Source of the DNA: Pseudomonas putida
GTDB taxonomy: Bacteria; Pseudomonadota; Gammaproteobacteria; Pseudomonadales; Pseudomonadaceae
Direction: 5' to 3'
Assembly (NCBI RefSeq): GCF_028682175.1
Contig: NZ_JANHKS010000008.1
Location: forward strand, 62,001 to 126,000
Length of the DNA stretch: 64,000 nucleotides
Notes under the pieces: generated by a model
Database searches by the model: none
What the model was told of the DNA's origin: nothing
Seen by the model: only the letters and a program-made list of their open reading frames with translations
Part shown: one piece after another, positions 1-7,384 of the stretch
Position numbering within the stretch: position 1 is the first letter of the stretch
Layout of the letters: the number at the start of each line of letters is the position of its first letter
Translations under genes and position numbers: made by a program

Positions 1-821
1 ACCGGGTGGCTCTGCGCGGCTTTTTCCAGTGAGGCCAGCAGTTGCGGGCTGCGGCCCCAGTTGCCGGCACCTGCGCATTTCATGTGGGAAATGACCACCG
101 GCGAGCGCGCATGGCGACCGATGTCGAAGGCCTCGTCCATGGCCTCCAGCACCGGCTCGAACTCGCTGCGCAGGTGCGTGGTGTAGACCGCGCCAAATGC
201 GGTCAACTCTTCGGCCAGTTGCTTGACCTCATCGGTTTCTGCCGAGTACGCCGTGGCATAGGCCAACCCGGTGGAAAGCCCCAGCGCGCCGTCCTCCAGG
301 CTCTCGCGCAGTTGCTCGCGCATGGCGCTGATTTCGTCAGGTCTTGCCGTGCGGAACAGATCGTCCAGATGATTGCTGCGCAGCGCCGTGTGGCCGATCA
401 GCGCCGCGACGTTGACCGCCGGGCGGGCCTTGTCCACCGCCTTGCGATAATCACTGAAACGCGGATAGGCAAAGGCCTTGGCCGGGCCGAGCAGGTTCAT
501 CGGGTCCGGCGGGTCGCCCGCCAGGGTCACGGGCGAGGCACTGATGCCACAGTTGCCGACGATCACTGTGGTCACGCCCTGGGTGATCTTGGGCAGCATC
601 TCGGGATGGCGGATCACCACGGTGTCGTCATGGGTGTGCACGTCGATGAAGCCCGGCGCGAGCACGCGGCCCGCCGCGTTGATTTCCTCGCCGGCGGACA
701 CCCCGTCAAGGTCGCCGATGCGCTGGATGCGCCCGTCGCGGATCGCCACGTCGGCGCGCACGCCGGGGGTGTCGCTGCCGTCGATCACCAGCGCGTCGCG
801 GATGATAAGGTCGTAAAGCAT
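1..821 (-). CDS. N-acyl-D-amino-acid deacylase (D-aminoacylase), 3' part beyond the window
   Basis: Amidohydrolase-superfamily enzyme expected to hydrolyse N-acyl-D-amino acids to a D-amino acid and a carboxylate. The reading frame starts at the ATG complementary to 819-821 and runs open to base 1, so about 273 N-terminal residues of a family that usually has near 480-500 are present. Visible landmarks are the N-terminal beta-sandwich strand MLYDLIIRDALVIDG, the metal motif DVHTHDD after APGF, the GNCG motif carrying the metal-ligand cysteine typical of D-aminoacylases, and the downstream histidines in TTHLRSE and ISHMKCAG. It starts 1 bp after the stop of the MurR/RpiR regulator, so it is the third gene of an operon with the permease and regulator. 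Substrate specificity (D-Glu, D-Asp or broad) cannot be told. Confidence 0.9.
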   Translation of the reverse strand, partial: MLYDLIIRDALVIDGSDTPGVRADVAIRDGRIQRIGDLDGVSAGEEINAAGRVLAPGFIDVHTHDDTVVIRHPEMLPKITQGVTTVIVGNCGISASPVTLAGDPPDPMNLLGPAKAFAYPRFSDYRKAVDKARPAVNVAALIGHTALRSNHLDDLFRTARPDEISAMREQLRESLEDGALGLSTGLAYATAYSAETDEVKQLAEELTAFGAVYTTHLRSEFEPVLEAMDEAFDIGRHARSPVVISHMKCAGAGNWGRSPQLLASLEKAAQSHP

Positions 822-822
822 G

Positions 823-1683
823 TCAGTCTCCAAGCGGCAGGCCGTCGTCACCGCCGCGATAGTCATCCAGGGCCAGTTTGATCCGGCGCAGGCGTTCCTG
901 ATTGTCGTCCGGGGCCAGCAGGGCAAGCTCGGTGGCCAGCACGTCGATGGTCAGCAACATGCCGTAGCGCGCCGCCGTGGGTTTGTAGATGAAATTGGTT
1001 TCGGCGATCTGCAGCGGCAGCACGACGTCGGCAAGCTGCGCCAAGGGCGAGTCGGGCAGGGTGATGGCCAGGGTTTTCGCGCCGTAGCTGCGGGCCAGGC
1101 TCACCACCTCCAGCAGCTCCGGCGTGCGGCCGCTCAAGGAACAGACGATCAGGCTGTGATCGGGCCCCAGGGTCGCGGCGATCAGGCGCATCATCACCGG
1201 GTCTCGGCTGGCGGAAATGGGATAGCCCAGGCGCACCAGACGGGTCTGCAGTTCTTCGCTGCACAGGCTGGAGCAGCCGCCCATGCCGAAGCTGTGGAGC
1301 ATGCGCGCCGGGGCGAGCAGGGCCACCGCCGCCTTGAAACGCGCGTCGTCGAAGCCTGCCAGGTGCTGGCGCAGGGTTGATTCGATATCGCCGACGATCT
1401 GAGTGAAAAACGCCGATTGCTCCGGCGCCTGCTCCGGGTTCAGAAAGCGGCTGCCTACACCACTGGCCTGGGCCAGTTGCAGGCGCAGATCGCGCAGATC
1501 CTTGCAGCCGATGCTGCGGGCAAAGCGCGACAGCGTGGCGCTGCTGACTTCGGCGCGGCTGGCCAGTTCGTCGAGGCTGGCGCTGGCGGCGAAGGCGACG
1601 TCGCTCAGAATCAGCCGGGCGATCCGGCCTTCACCGGCGCTGAAGGAATCCTGGCGGGCGCGGATCTGGTAAAGGATGTCCAC
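823..1683 (-). CDS. MurR/RpiR-family transcriptional regulator
   Basis: A 286-residue regulator with an N-terminal RpiR helix-turn-helix domain (about residues 1-77; LDELASRAEVSSATLSRFAR is the recognition region) and a C-terminal SIS sugar-isomerase fold (about 125-255; HSFGMGGCSSLCSEELQTRL and SLSGRTPELLEV are the phosphosugar-binding-type loops). The start is GTG, directly abutting the permease stop with no spacer. SIS domains normally sense phosphosugars, but RpiR proteins linked to D-aminoacylases probably respond to a D-amino-acid derivative; this is inference from context. It likely controls its own operon through the palindrome upstream of the permease gene. Confidence 0.92.
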   Translation of the reverse strand: MDILYQIRARQDSFSAGEGRIARLILSDVAFAASASLDELASRAEVSSATLSRFARSIGCKDLRDLRLQLAQASGVGSRFLNPEQAPEQSAFFTQIVGDIESTLRQHLAGFDDARFKAAVALLAPARMLHSFGMGGCSSLCSEELQTRLVRLGYPISASRDPVMMRLIAATLGPDHSLIVCSLSGRTPELLEVVSLARSYGAKTLAITLPDSPLAQLADVVLPLQIAETNFIYKPTAARYGMLLTIDVLATELALLAPDDNQERLRRIKLALDDYRGGDDGLPLGD

Positions 1684-3033
1684 TCAGAGCACCTGTGCCA
1701 GACCGAGGGTCAGGACGAACGCGATTACCGAGATCAGCGTTTCCAGCACCGTCCAGGTCTTGAAGGTTTGCGCCACTGTCATGTTGAAGTACTCCTTGAT
1801 AAGCCAGAATCCGCCGTCGTTGACGTGGGAAAAGATCACCGATCCGGCGCCGGTCGCCAACACCAGCAGCTCCGGATGCGGATAGCCCAGGCCCATGGCC
1901 ACCGGCGCGACGATGCCCGAGGCAGTGGTCATGGCAACCGTCGCCGAGCCTGTCGCCACGCGCATCAAGGCGGCGAACAGCCAGCCCATCAGCAGCGGCG
2001 AGAGATGGAAATCCTGGGCCAGGCCGACGATCTCGTTGGTCACGCCGCTGTCCACCAGGATCCGGTTCAGCCCGCCACCGGCGCCGACCAACAGGGTGAT
2101 GCTGGCGGTTGGGGCCAGGCATTCCTGGGTGAATTTGAGAATTGAATCACGATTGAAGCCCTGCGCGATGCCCAGTGTCCAGAAACTCAGCAATGTCGCC
2201 AGCAGCAGGGCGATCACCGAGTTGCCGATGAACAGCAAAAAGCTGTTGAAACCGCTGCCCGGCGTGGAAATCAGGTTGGCCCAACCGCCCAGCAGCATCA
2301 GGAAGACCGGCAGCAGAATGGTCGCCATGGTGATGGCAAAACCGGGCAGTTGCTTGCGCGGTTCGCGGTCCAGAAACTGCTTGGCCAGCGGGTTTTCATC
2401 GGGCAGGTGGATGTGCGGCACTATGAGTCTGGCGTACAGCGGGCCTGCGATGATCGCGGTGGGGATGCCGATCAGAATCGCGTAGAACAGGGTCTGGCCG
2501 ACTGATGCCTGATAGGCCTGCACCGCCAGCATGGCCGCAGGGTGCGGCGGAACCAGGGCGTGCACCACCGACAGGCCGGCGACCATGGGCAGACCGACCA
2601 TCAGGATCGAGACCCCGACGCGACGGGCGACGGTGAAGGCAATCGGCACCAGCAGCACGAAGCCGACCTCGAAGAACAGCGGCAGGCCCACCAGAAACGC
2701 GATGCAGACCATGGCCCAGTGGGCGTTGCGCTCGCCGAATCGGTCGATCAGCGTGCGCGCCACCTGCTCGGCACCGCCGGACTCGGCCATCATCTTGCCG
2801 AGCATGGTGCCCAGCGCGACCACCAGCGCGATGTGGCCCAGGGTCTTGCCGACACCGCCTTCGTAGGAGGAAACCACCGAGGTGGCAGGCATCCCGGCCA
2901 CCAGCGCAAGGCCGACGGACACTAGGGTGATGACGACAAACGGATTGAGACGAAAACGCGCGATCAGGACGATCAGGGCAATGATCGCGATGGCGGCGTA
3001 GACCAACAGGGACAGGCCGGTAGACGGAGGCAT
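1684..3033 (-). CDS. GntP-family permease (gluconate:H+ symporter family)
   Basis: A 449-residue polytopic inner-membrane protein of the GntP family, the usual family length, with 11-13 hydrophobic segments starting at LVYAAIAIIALIVLIA. The family includes gluconate, D-serine and related organic-acid symporters. The ATG complementary to 3031-3033 was chosen because it gives MPPSTGLSLLVYAA and the usual N-terminus; an upstream in-frame start would add about 49 non-family residues. First gene of the operon with the RpiR regulator and D-aminoacylase, so the substrate is more likely an N-acyl-D-amino acid or a D-amino acid than gluconate (inference). Confidence 0.88.
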   Translation of the reverse strand: MPPSTGLSLLVYAAIAIIALIVLIARFRLNPFVVITLVSVGLALVAGMPATSVVSSYEGGVGKTLGHIALVVALGTMLGKMMAESGGAEQVARTLIDRFGERNAHWAMVCIAFLVGLPLFFEVGFVLLVPIAFTVARRVGVSILMVGLPMVAGLSVVHALVPPHPAAMLAVQAYQASVGQTLFYAILIGIPTAIIAGPLYARLIVPHIHLPDENPLAKQFLDREPRKQLPGFAITMATILLPVFLMLLGGWANLISTPGSGFNSFLLFIGNSVIALLLATLLSFWTLGIAQGFNRDSILKFTQECLAPTASITLLVGAGGGLNRILVDSGVTNEIVGLAQDFHLSPLLMGWLFAALMRVATGSATVAMTTASGIVAPVAMGLGYPHPELLVLATGAGSVIFSHVNDGGFWLIKEYFNMTVAQTFKTWTVLETLISVIAFVLTLGLAQVL

Positions 3034-3205
3034 GCAACGGTTCCTTGCAGAGAAGTTGAGGTCAGCGGGCGGGCGGCGGGCAGTGTCAGTCCGGGCGCAA
3101 ACCAGCGATGAAAACGGTCTCGGCAGTGGGTGTTGCAAAGGTGTTGCAGGATGGAACGAGGGTCGGGAGGCGACGATCACAGGCAGGCATTGTTTTTATC
3201 TCTGA

Positions 3206-3234
3206 TTTCGTGATGAAAATTAAATTACACGAAA
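3206..3234. promoter_or_regulatory. Candidate operator for the RpiR regulator
   Basis: The inverted repeat TTTCGTG / CACGAAA (3206-3212 and 3228-3234, 15-bp spacer) lies in an AT-rich stretch (3190-3265) about 175 bp upstream of the permease start. It is the only clear dyad in this leader. The assignment to the MurR/RpiR protein is inference from position. Confidence 0.4.
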
Positions 3235-3277
3235 ATCGATAACAATAGAAATATATGAAAATAACTTTCTCTCAGGC

Positions 3278-3663
3278 GGGTCCGGCTTGCCGGCGTCGGC
3301 GATCTTGAAGACGCCATCGCGGGCAAGCGCGCTCCTACAGGGCTGAGGTCAGCCACACCCGTAGCAGCACGGCTTGCCGGCGTCGGCGATCTTGAGGTCG
3401 CGGTCGCGGGCAAGCGCGCTCCTACAGGGTTGAGGTGACCACACCCGTAGCAGTCCGGCTTGCCGGCGTCGGCGATCTTGAGGACGCCATCGCGAGCAAG
3501 CTCACCGCTCCTACAAGGCTGGCGCAAGACCTGTAGGAGTGAGCTTGCTCGCGATCGCGGCGGCCCTGAAGACATTTGTGGCGACTGACACACCGCCATC
3601 GCGAGCAAGCTCACTCCTACAGGGTTGAGGTGACCACACCCGTAGCAGTCCGGCTTGCCGGCG
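3278..3663. repeat. REP/BIME cluster
   Basis: The 630-bp gap between the permease and the GlxA-type gene is mostly REP palindromes of three related Pseudomonas kinds: CGGCTTGCCGGCG, GCGGGCAAGCGCGCTCCTAC and GCGAGCAAGCTCACTCCTAC. The CGGCTTGCC core recurs at about 3283, 3370, 3456 and 3651, so the first three units are tandem with an 86-87 bp period. No gene is seen here. Confidence 0.9.
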
Positions 3664-4644
3664 TCAGCGTCCGCTGAACCGCTCCCGGTACGCCTGTGGC
3701 GTTACGGCCACGGCTCGCAGGAAGCTGCGGCGCAGGGTTTCTTCGGTGCCGAAGCCGCAGCGATCGGCGATGCGTTTTATGGGCAGGGCGCTGTCGCCGA
3801 GCAAGCGCCGCGCTGCCTCGACCCGCAGCTGCTCGATGGCCCGGGCCGGGGTGTTGCCGGTGTGGGCGCGGTAGTGGCGTACGAAGCTGCGTTCGCTCAT
3901 GCCCACTTGCGCGGCCAGGCTTGCCACCGACAGGTCGGCGGCCAGGTTGTCGAGGATCCAGGCGTGCAGGTCGCCGAAGCGGCTGTCCTGGCTGCGGGTG
4001 GCGTGTTGCATCGACAGCGCGGTGCTGAACTGCGACTGCCCGCCGGGGCGCTTCAAAAACACCACCAGTTGCCGCGCCACAGCCAGCGCGGCGTTCCGCC
4101 CAAGGTCGGCTTCGACCAAGGCCAGCGCAAGATCGATCCCCGCCGTGACGCCAGCCGAGGTCCACAGTTTGCCTTCATTTATGAAAATCGGCTCAGGGTC
4201 GACCATCAGCGCGGGATAGTTGCGCGCCAGGTCTTCGCAACTGTCCCAGTGGGTGACTACCCGGTGGCCGTCCAGCAACCCGGCCTCGGCCAGCAGAAAC
4301 GCGCCGGTACAGACCGACGCCAGCCGCCTTGCGCTCGACGCCTGATGCCGAACCCAGTGCAACAAATCCTGATCCTGCAAGGCGACGTGAACGCCCCAGC
4401 CGCCTGCAACGATCAAGGTATCGGATGCCCCTTCAGGCAATGGATGAGTGTGCAAACCCAGCCCGGCCGAGGATTCCACCCTGCCATTTTCCCGCGCAAT
4501 AACGCTGGGCGAGTAGGGCGCCGGCAAGCCCTGTTCAGCCGCATGCACGTTGGCCGAGGCGAACACCTGCAGGGGGCCGGTGACGTCGAGCAGTTGCACG
4601 TTGGGGAACGCCAGAATATGGATGGGCCGGGCGTTGGTGGACAT
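3664..4644 (-). CDS. GlxA-family transcriptional regulator (DJ-1/PfpI sensor plus AraC HTH)
   Basis: A 326-residue protein with an N-terminal DJ-1/PfpI-like domain (about 7-190; it retains the nucleophile-elbow motif SVCTGAFLLAEAGLL) and a C-terminal AraC/XylS DNA-binding domain (about 225-322; two helix-turn-helix units, ending at VTPQAYRERF). Members of this family control catabolism of quaternary amines, arginine and other small nitrogen compounds. It is divergent from inhA across 115 bp, and its sensor domain shares the VCTGA and THW motifs with the InhA enzyme, which suggests that it regulates inhA, but this is inference. The 3' end runs into the REP cluster. Confidence 0.9.
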   Translation of the reverse strand: MSTNARPIHILAFPNVQLLDVTGPLQVFASANVHAAEQGLPAPYSPSVIARENGRVESSAGLGLHTHPLPEGASDTLIVAGGWGVHVALQDQDLLHWVRHQASSARRLASVCTGAFLLAEAGLLDGHRVVTHWDSCEDLARNYPALMVDPEPIFINEGKLWTSAGVTAGIDLALALVEADLGRNAALAVARQLVVFLKRPGGQSQFSTALSMQHATRSQDSRFGDLHAWILDNLAADLSVASLAAQVGMSERSFVRHYRAHTGNTPARAIEQLRVEAARRLLGDSALPIKRIADRCGFGTEETLRRSFLRAVAVTPQAYRERFSGR

Positions 4645-4684
4645 GGCGGCGCCTCATAGGAATTGGCGGAAAGTGTGGGTGATA

Positions 4685-4711
4685 TGGCGTATCCGCCAGA
4701 GCCTATCTGGC
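4685..4711. promoter_or_regulatory. Overlapping dyads in the glxA-like/inhA divergent promoter
   Basis: Two perfect inverted repeats overlap here: TGGCG-TATC-CGCCA (4685-4698) and GCCAGA-GCCTA-TCTGGC (4695-4711). They sit in the 115-bp space between the divergent regulator and inhA, where an AraC-type operator would be expected. No binding data are available, so the regulator-site match is inference. Confidence 0.5.
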
Positions 4712-4759
4712 TAGAGTGAATTCGTCCAACCCACGCAATGCGAACAAGGAGCGATTTCC

Positions 4760-5440
4760 ATGACCCTGCACATCGGCCTGCTGGTATTCCCCAAGGTTCA
4801 ACAACTGGACCTGACCGGCCCCTACGACGTTTTCGCGACCATGCCGGGTGTCACCGTGCACCTGGTGTGGAAAGACCTCGAACCCCTGCAATCGAGTACC
4901 GGCCTTGCATTGGTGCCGACCGCGACCTTTGACGACTGCCCGGATCTGGACGTGATTTGCGTGCCCGGCGGGATCGGCATCAACGCGTTGCTTGAAGACG
5001 CCCAGACCCTGGCCTTCATCCAGCGCCAGGCGGCCAATGCGCAGTACGTCACTTCGGTGTGCACCGGAGCGCTGGTGCTCGGTGCGGCGGGCCTGCTCAA
5101 GGGCAAGCGCGCAACCACACACTGGGTGTCCCATGGGTTGCTGGAAAAATTCGGGGCAATTCCGGTCAAGGAGCGGGTGGTGCGTGACGGCAACCTGATG
5201 ACCGGTGGCGGTGTCACCGCGGGCATCGATTTCGCCCTGACGCTGATCGGCGAGATCTTCGATGCGCAGAAATCCCAGACCATTCAGTTGCAGCTGGAAT
5301 ACGCCCCGGCGCCGCCGTTCGATGCCGGTCGCCCCGAATCCGCGCCTGCCGATGTGCTGGCGATTGCCAGCGAGCGTGCAGCGCCAGGGCTTGAGGAACG
5401 GCGGCAGATCGTCGAGCGGGTGGTGGCGGCCAGTCGTTAA
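4760..5440 (+). CDS. inhA: Isonitrile (cyclohexyl-isocyanide) hydratase
   Basis: A 226-residue DJ-1/PfpI-superfamily enzyme that hydrates isonitriles to N-substituted formamides in the cytoplasm. The known Pseudomonas InhA catalytic residues fall at the expected positions: Asp17 (QQLDLTG), Cys101 and Thr102 (TSVCTGA). Length matches the about 228-residue family. The start codon follows AAGGAG (4746-4751). The gene is divergent from the GlxA-type regulator and its stop overlaps the stop of the TetR gene by 4 bp. Physiological substrates could be natural isonitrile metabolites; that is not decided by the sequence. Confidence 0.9.
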   Translation: MTLHIGLLVFPKVQQLDLTGPYDVFATMPGVTVHLVWKDLEPLQSSTGLALVPTATFDDCPDLDVICVPGGIGINALLEDAQTLAFIQRQAANAQYVTSVCTGALVLGAAGLLKGKRATTHWVSHGLLEKFGAIPVKERVVRDGNLMTGGGVTAGIDFALTLIGEIFDAQKSQTIQLQLEYAPAPPFDAGRPESAPADVLAIASERAAPGLEERRQIVERVVAASR

Positions 5441-6066
5441 ACGGGCTTGGGGTTGGCGGGGATTTCGTACCAGCACAGGAACAGGTCCAGCGCCGACTCC
5501 ACCACCGATTGCTGTTTCTCCGCGCTCAGCAGGGGCTCGTTGAGGGTCACCTGCGGCCAGAACGCGAACGCCTTGAGCAGGGCGTGGATCTGCGAGGCGG
5601 CAAAGCCCGGCTCGACGTCTTTCAGGCGACCGTCCTGCTGGGCGCCGCGCACCCAGATGGTGAAGGTTTCTTCGCGCTGGTTCAGGCGGCTGACCCAAGC
5701 CTGGGCGCGTTCGGGGGAGTGAATCGTCGCGCCGATGGCCACCCGCGCCAGGTCGATAAAATTACTGTCACCCAAAGTCTTCATCTTGGTGTTGAGCAGG
5801 TCGCGCAATTGTTCACGCAAGGGCACCCCGGGGCGGTAGATATCCTCGGACTGGGCCGTGGCCTTGGCCCACAGGCGCTGAAGCATCTCGGCGAACAGCT
5901 CTTCCTTGCTCGGAAAGTGGTTGTACACCGTGCGCTTGGAAACTTCGGCCCGCGCTGCGATGCGGTCCATGCTGGTGACCTCGAAACCGTTGTCGCGAAA
6001 CTCGGCAATGGCTGCCTGCACAATGGATTCACGTTTTCGGTCGGTCAGTCGCTGGGGGGCAGTCAT
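5437..6066 (-). CDS. TetR/AcrR-family transcriptional regulator
   Basis: A 209-residue repressor with an N-terminal TetR helix-turn-helix (about residues 10-58; TSMDRIAARAEVSKRTVYNH) and a C-terminal ligand domain resembling the AefR-like group. The ATG complementary to 6064-6066 is preferred because a GAAGC-type ribosome site precedes it; another ATG 24 bp upstream has none. It is divergent from the MBL-fold hydrolase gene, with two near-identical operators in between, so it probably represses both. Its 3' end overlaps inhA by 4 bp, tail to tail. Confidence 0.92.
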   Translation of the reverse strand: MTAPQRLTDRKRESIVQAAIAEFRDNGFEVTSMDRIAARAEVSKRTVYNHFPSKEELFAEMLQRLWAKATAQSEDIYRPGVPLREQLRDLLNTKMKTLGDSNFIDLARVAIGATIHSPERAQAWVSRLNQREETFTIWVRGAQQDGRLKDVEPGFAASQIHALLKAFAFWPQVTLNEPLLSAEKQQSVVESALDLFLCWYEIPANPKPV

Positions 6067-6116
6067 GGCATCGCTTCTAGAAAATGGCACAGGTCGGAAC
6101 CTGGCCCGACAAGAAA

Positions 6117-6135
6117 ATTACACCGAGTAGTTTAC
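6117..6135. promoter_or_regulatory. Candidate TetR operator, copy 1
   Basis: ATTACACCGAGTAGTTTAC shares the TTACAC..-G.GTAGT pattern with the perfect palindrome 47 bp away (centre to centre). It lies 51-69 bp upstream of the TetR start codon. Confidence 0.6.
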
Positions 6136-6163
6136 TTCTCTTTGAGGATCGTGCAAGCTTGAA

Positions 6164-6178
6164 ACTACACTGTGTAGT
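6164..6178. promoter_or_regulatory. Candidate TetR operator, copy 2
   Basis: ACTACACTGTGTAGT is a perfect 7-bp-arm palindrome with a single central base, in the divergent region between the TetR gene and the MBL-fold gene. Site type and location are typical for TetR repressors. Confidence 0.7.
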
Positions 6179-6286
6179 GTAAAGCGCTGTAACAACTTCT
6201 CGCTTACTTCTTCCCGAAGAATGCAACATTCTGCGATGCGTCCGCCGTCGCAGAAATCTCCACCCGTTTCATGGAGTCAGCACATC

Positions 6287-7384
6287 ATGGCCTCGATCGA
6301 AAAGAACCTCGAACAAGCTCCCTCGTTGCCGGTCCTGTCCCGCCGGGATGGCCGCTATTTCAATCACAAGCCGATGCAGCGCGCAGGTTTCCTGAAAACC
6401 CTGCGCATCTTCTGGAACGCGATGGTCAACAAACCACGCCACACCCGCCCGGTGGGGGAAATCCCGGTTCAGCCGCTGTCCCGCCAGCAGTTGCTGGCCG
6501 CGCCCAACAACACCGTTTATCGCCTGGGCCATTCGACTGTGCTGCTCAAGCTGCGCGATCAGTATTTCCTCACGGACCCTGTGTTCGCCGAGCGTGCCTC
6601 GCCGATCCAGTGGGCAGGGCCGCAGCGCTTTCACCAGCCGCCGATCAGTCTGCATGAGCTGCCGCCACTGAAAGCGGTGATCCTGTCGCACAACCATTAC
6701 GACCATCTGGACCACATGACCATCGGCGTGCTCAAGGACAAGGCCGAGCATTTCATCGCGCCGCTGGGGGTGGGTGACACCCTGATCGAGTGGGGCGTGC
6801 CGGCCGAGAAAGTGCAGCAACTGGACTGGTGGCAATCCACGGAAATCCACGGTATCCGCTTCGTCGCCACCCCGGCCCAGCACTTCTCCGGGCGTACCCT
6901 GCGTGACGGCAACCAGACGCTGTGGGCTTCCTGGGTGATGATCGACGGCGAGCAGCGGATCTTCTTCAGTGGCGACACCGGTTACCACGCAGGCTTCAAG
7001 CTGATCGGCGAGCAATACGGCCCGTTCGACCTGACGCTGATGGAAACCGGCGCCTACAACGTCGACTGGCCCGATGTGCACATGCAGCCTGAAGAAACGC
7101 TGCAGGCGCATATCGATGTGCGGGGCAAATGGCTGCTGCCGATCCACAACGGCACCTTCGATCTGGCCATGCATGCCTGGCACGAACCTTTCGACCGGAT
7201 CCTGGCACTGGCCTGGGACCGCAGCATTTCCATCACCACTCCGGAAATGGGCCAGCCGTTCTACATCGACTACCCAAGCCGTGGCGAGGCCTGGTGGATG
7301 AAGGTCGAGAAAGCGGTCGAAGCCCCGGCGCCGCGTCGCTGTGGACGGCGCTGCAATCGCCAGCAGGTGGCAAGCCGCGGCTAG
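6287..7384 (+). CDS. MBL-fold metallo-hydrolase (RomA/UlaG/NAPE-PLD-like)
   Basis: A 365-residue metallo-beta-lactamase-fold hydrolase. The metal motif HNHYDHLDH (HxHxDH) follows the strand AVILSHN, and a second metal aspartate lies in FFSGDTGYH; the late histidine is in LPIHNGTFD. This motif set and length fit the NAPE-PLD/RomA-like group, whose bacterial members act on phospholipid or lactone-like substrates; the substrate here is unknown. Start at 6287 is chosen because GGAG lies 10 bp upstream (6273-6276); the frame is open further upstream to 6221. The stop overlaps the stop of the Rieske/FAD gene by 4 bp. Confidence 0.85.
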   Translation: MASIEKNLEQAPSLPVLSRRDGRYFNHKPMQRAGFLKTLRIFWNAMVNKPRHTRPVGEIPVQPLSRQQLLAAPNNTVYRLGHSTVLLKLRDQYFLTDPVFAERASPIQWAGPQRFHQPPISLHELPPLKAVILSHNHYDHLDHMTIGVLKDKAEHFIAPLGVGDTLIEWGVPAEKVQQLDWWQSTEIHGIRFVATPAQHFSGRTLRDGNQTLWASWVMIDGEQRIFFSGDTGYHAGFKLIGEQYGPFDLTLMETGAYNVDWPDVHMQPEETLQAHIDVRGKWLLPIHNGTFDLAMHAWHEPFDRILALAWDRSISITTPEMGQPFYIDYPSRGEAWWMKVEKAVEAPAPRRCGRRCNRQQVASRG

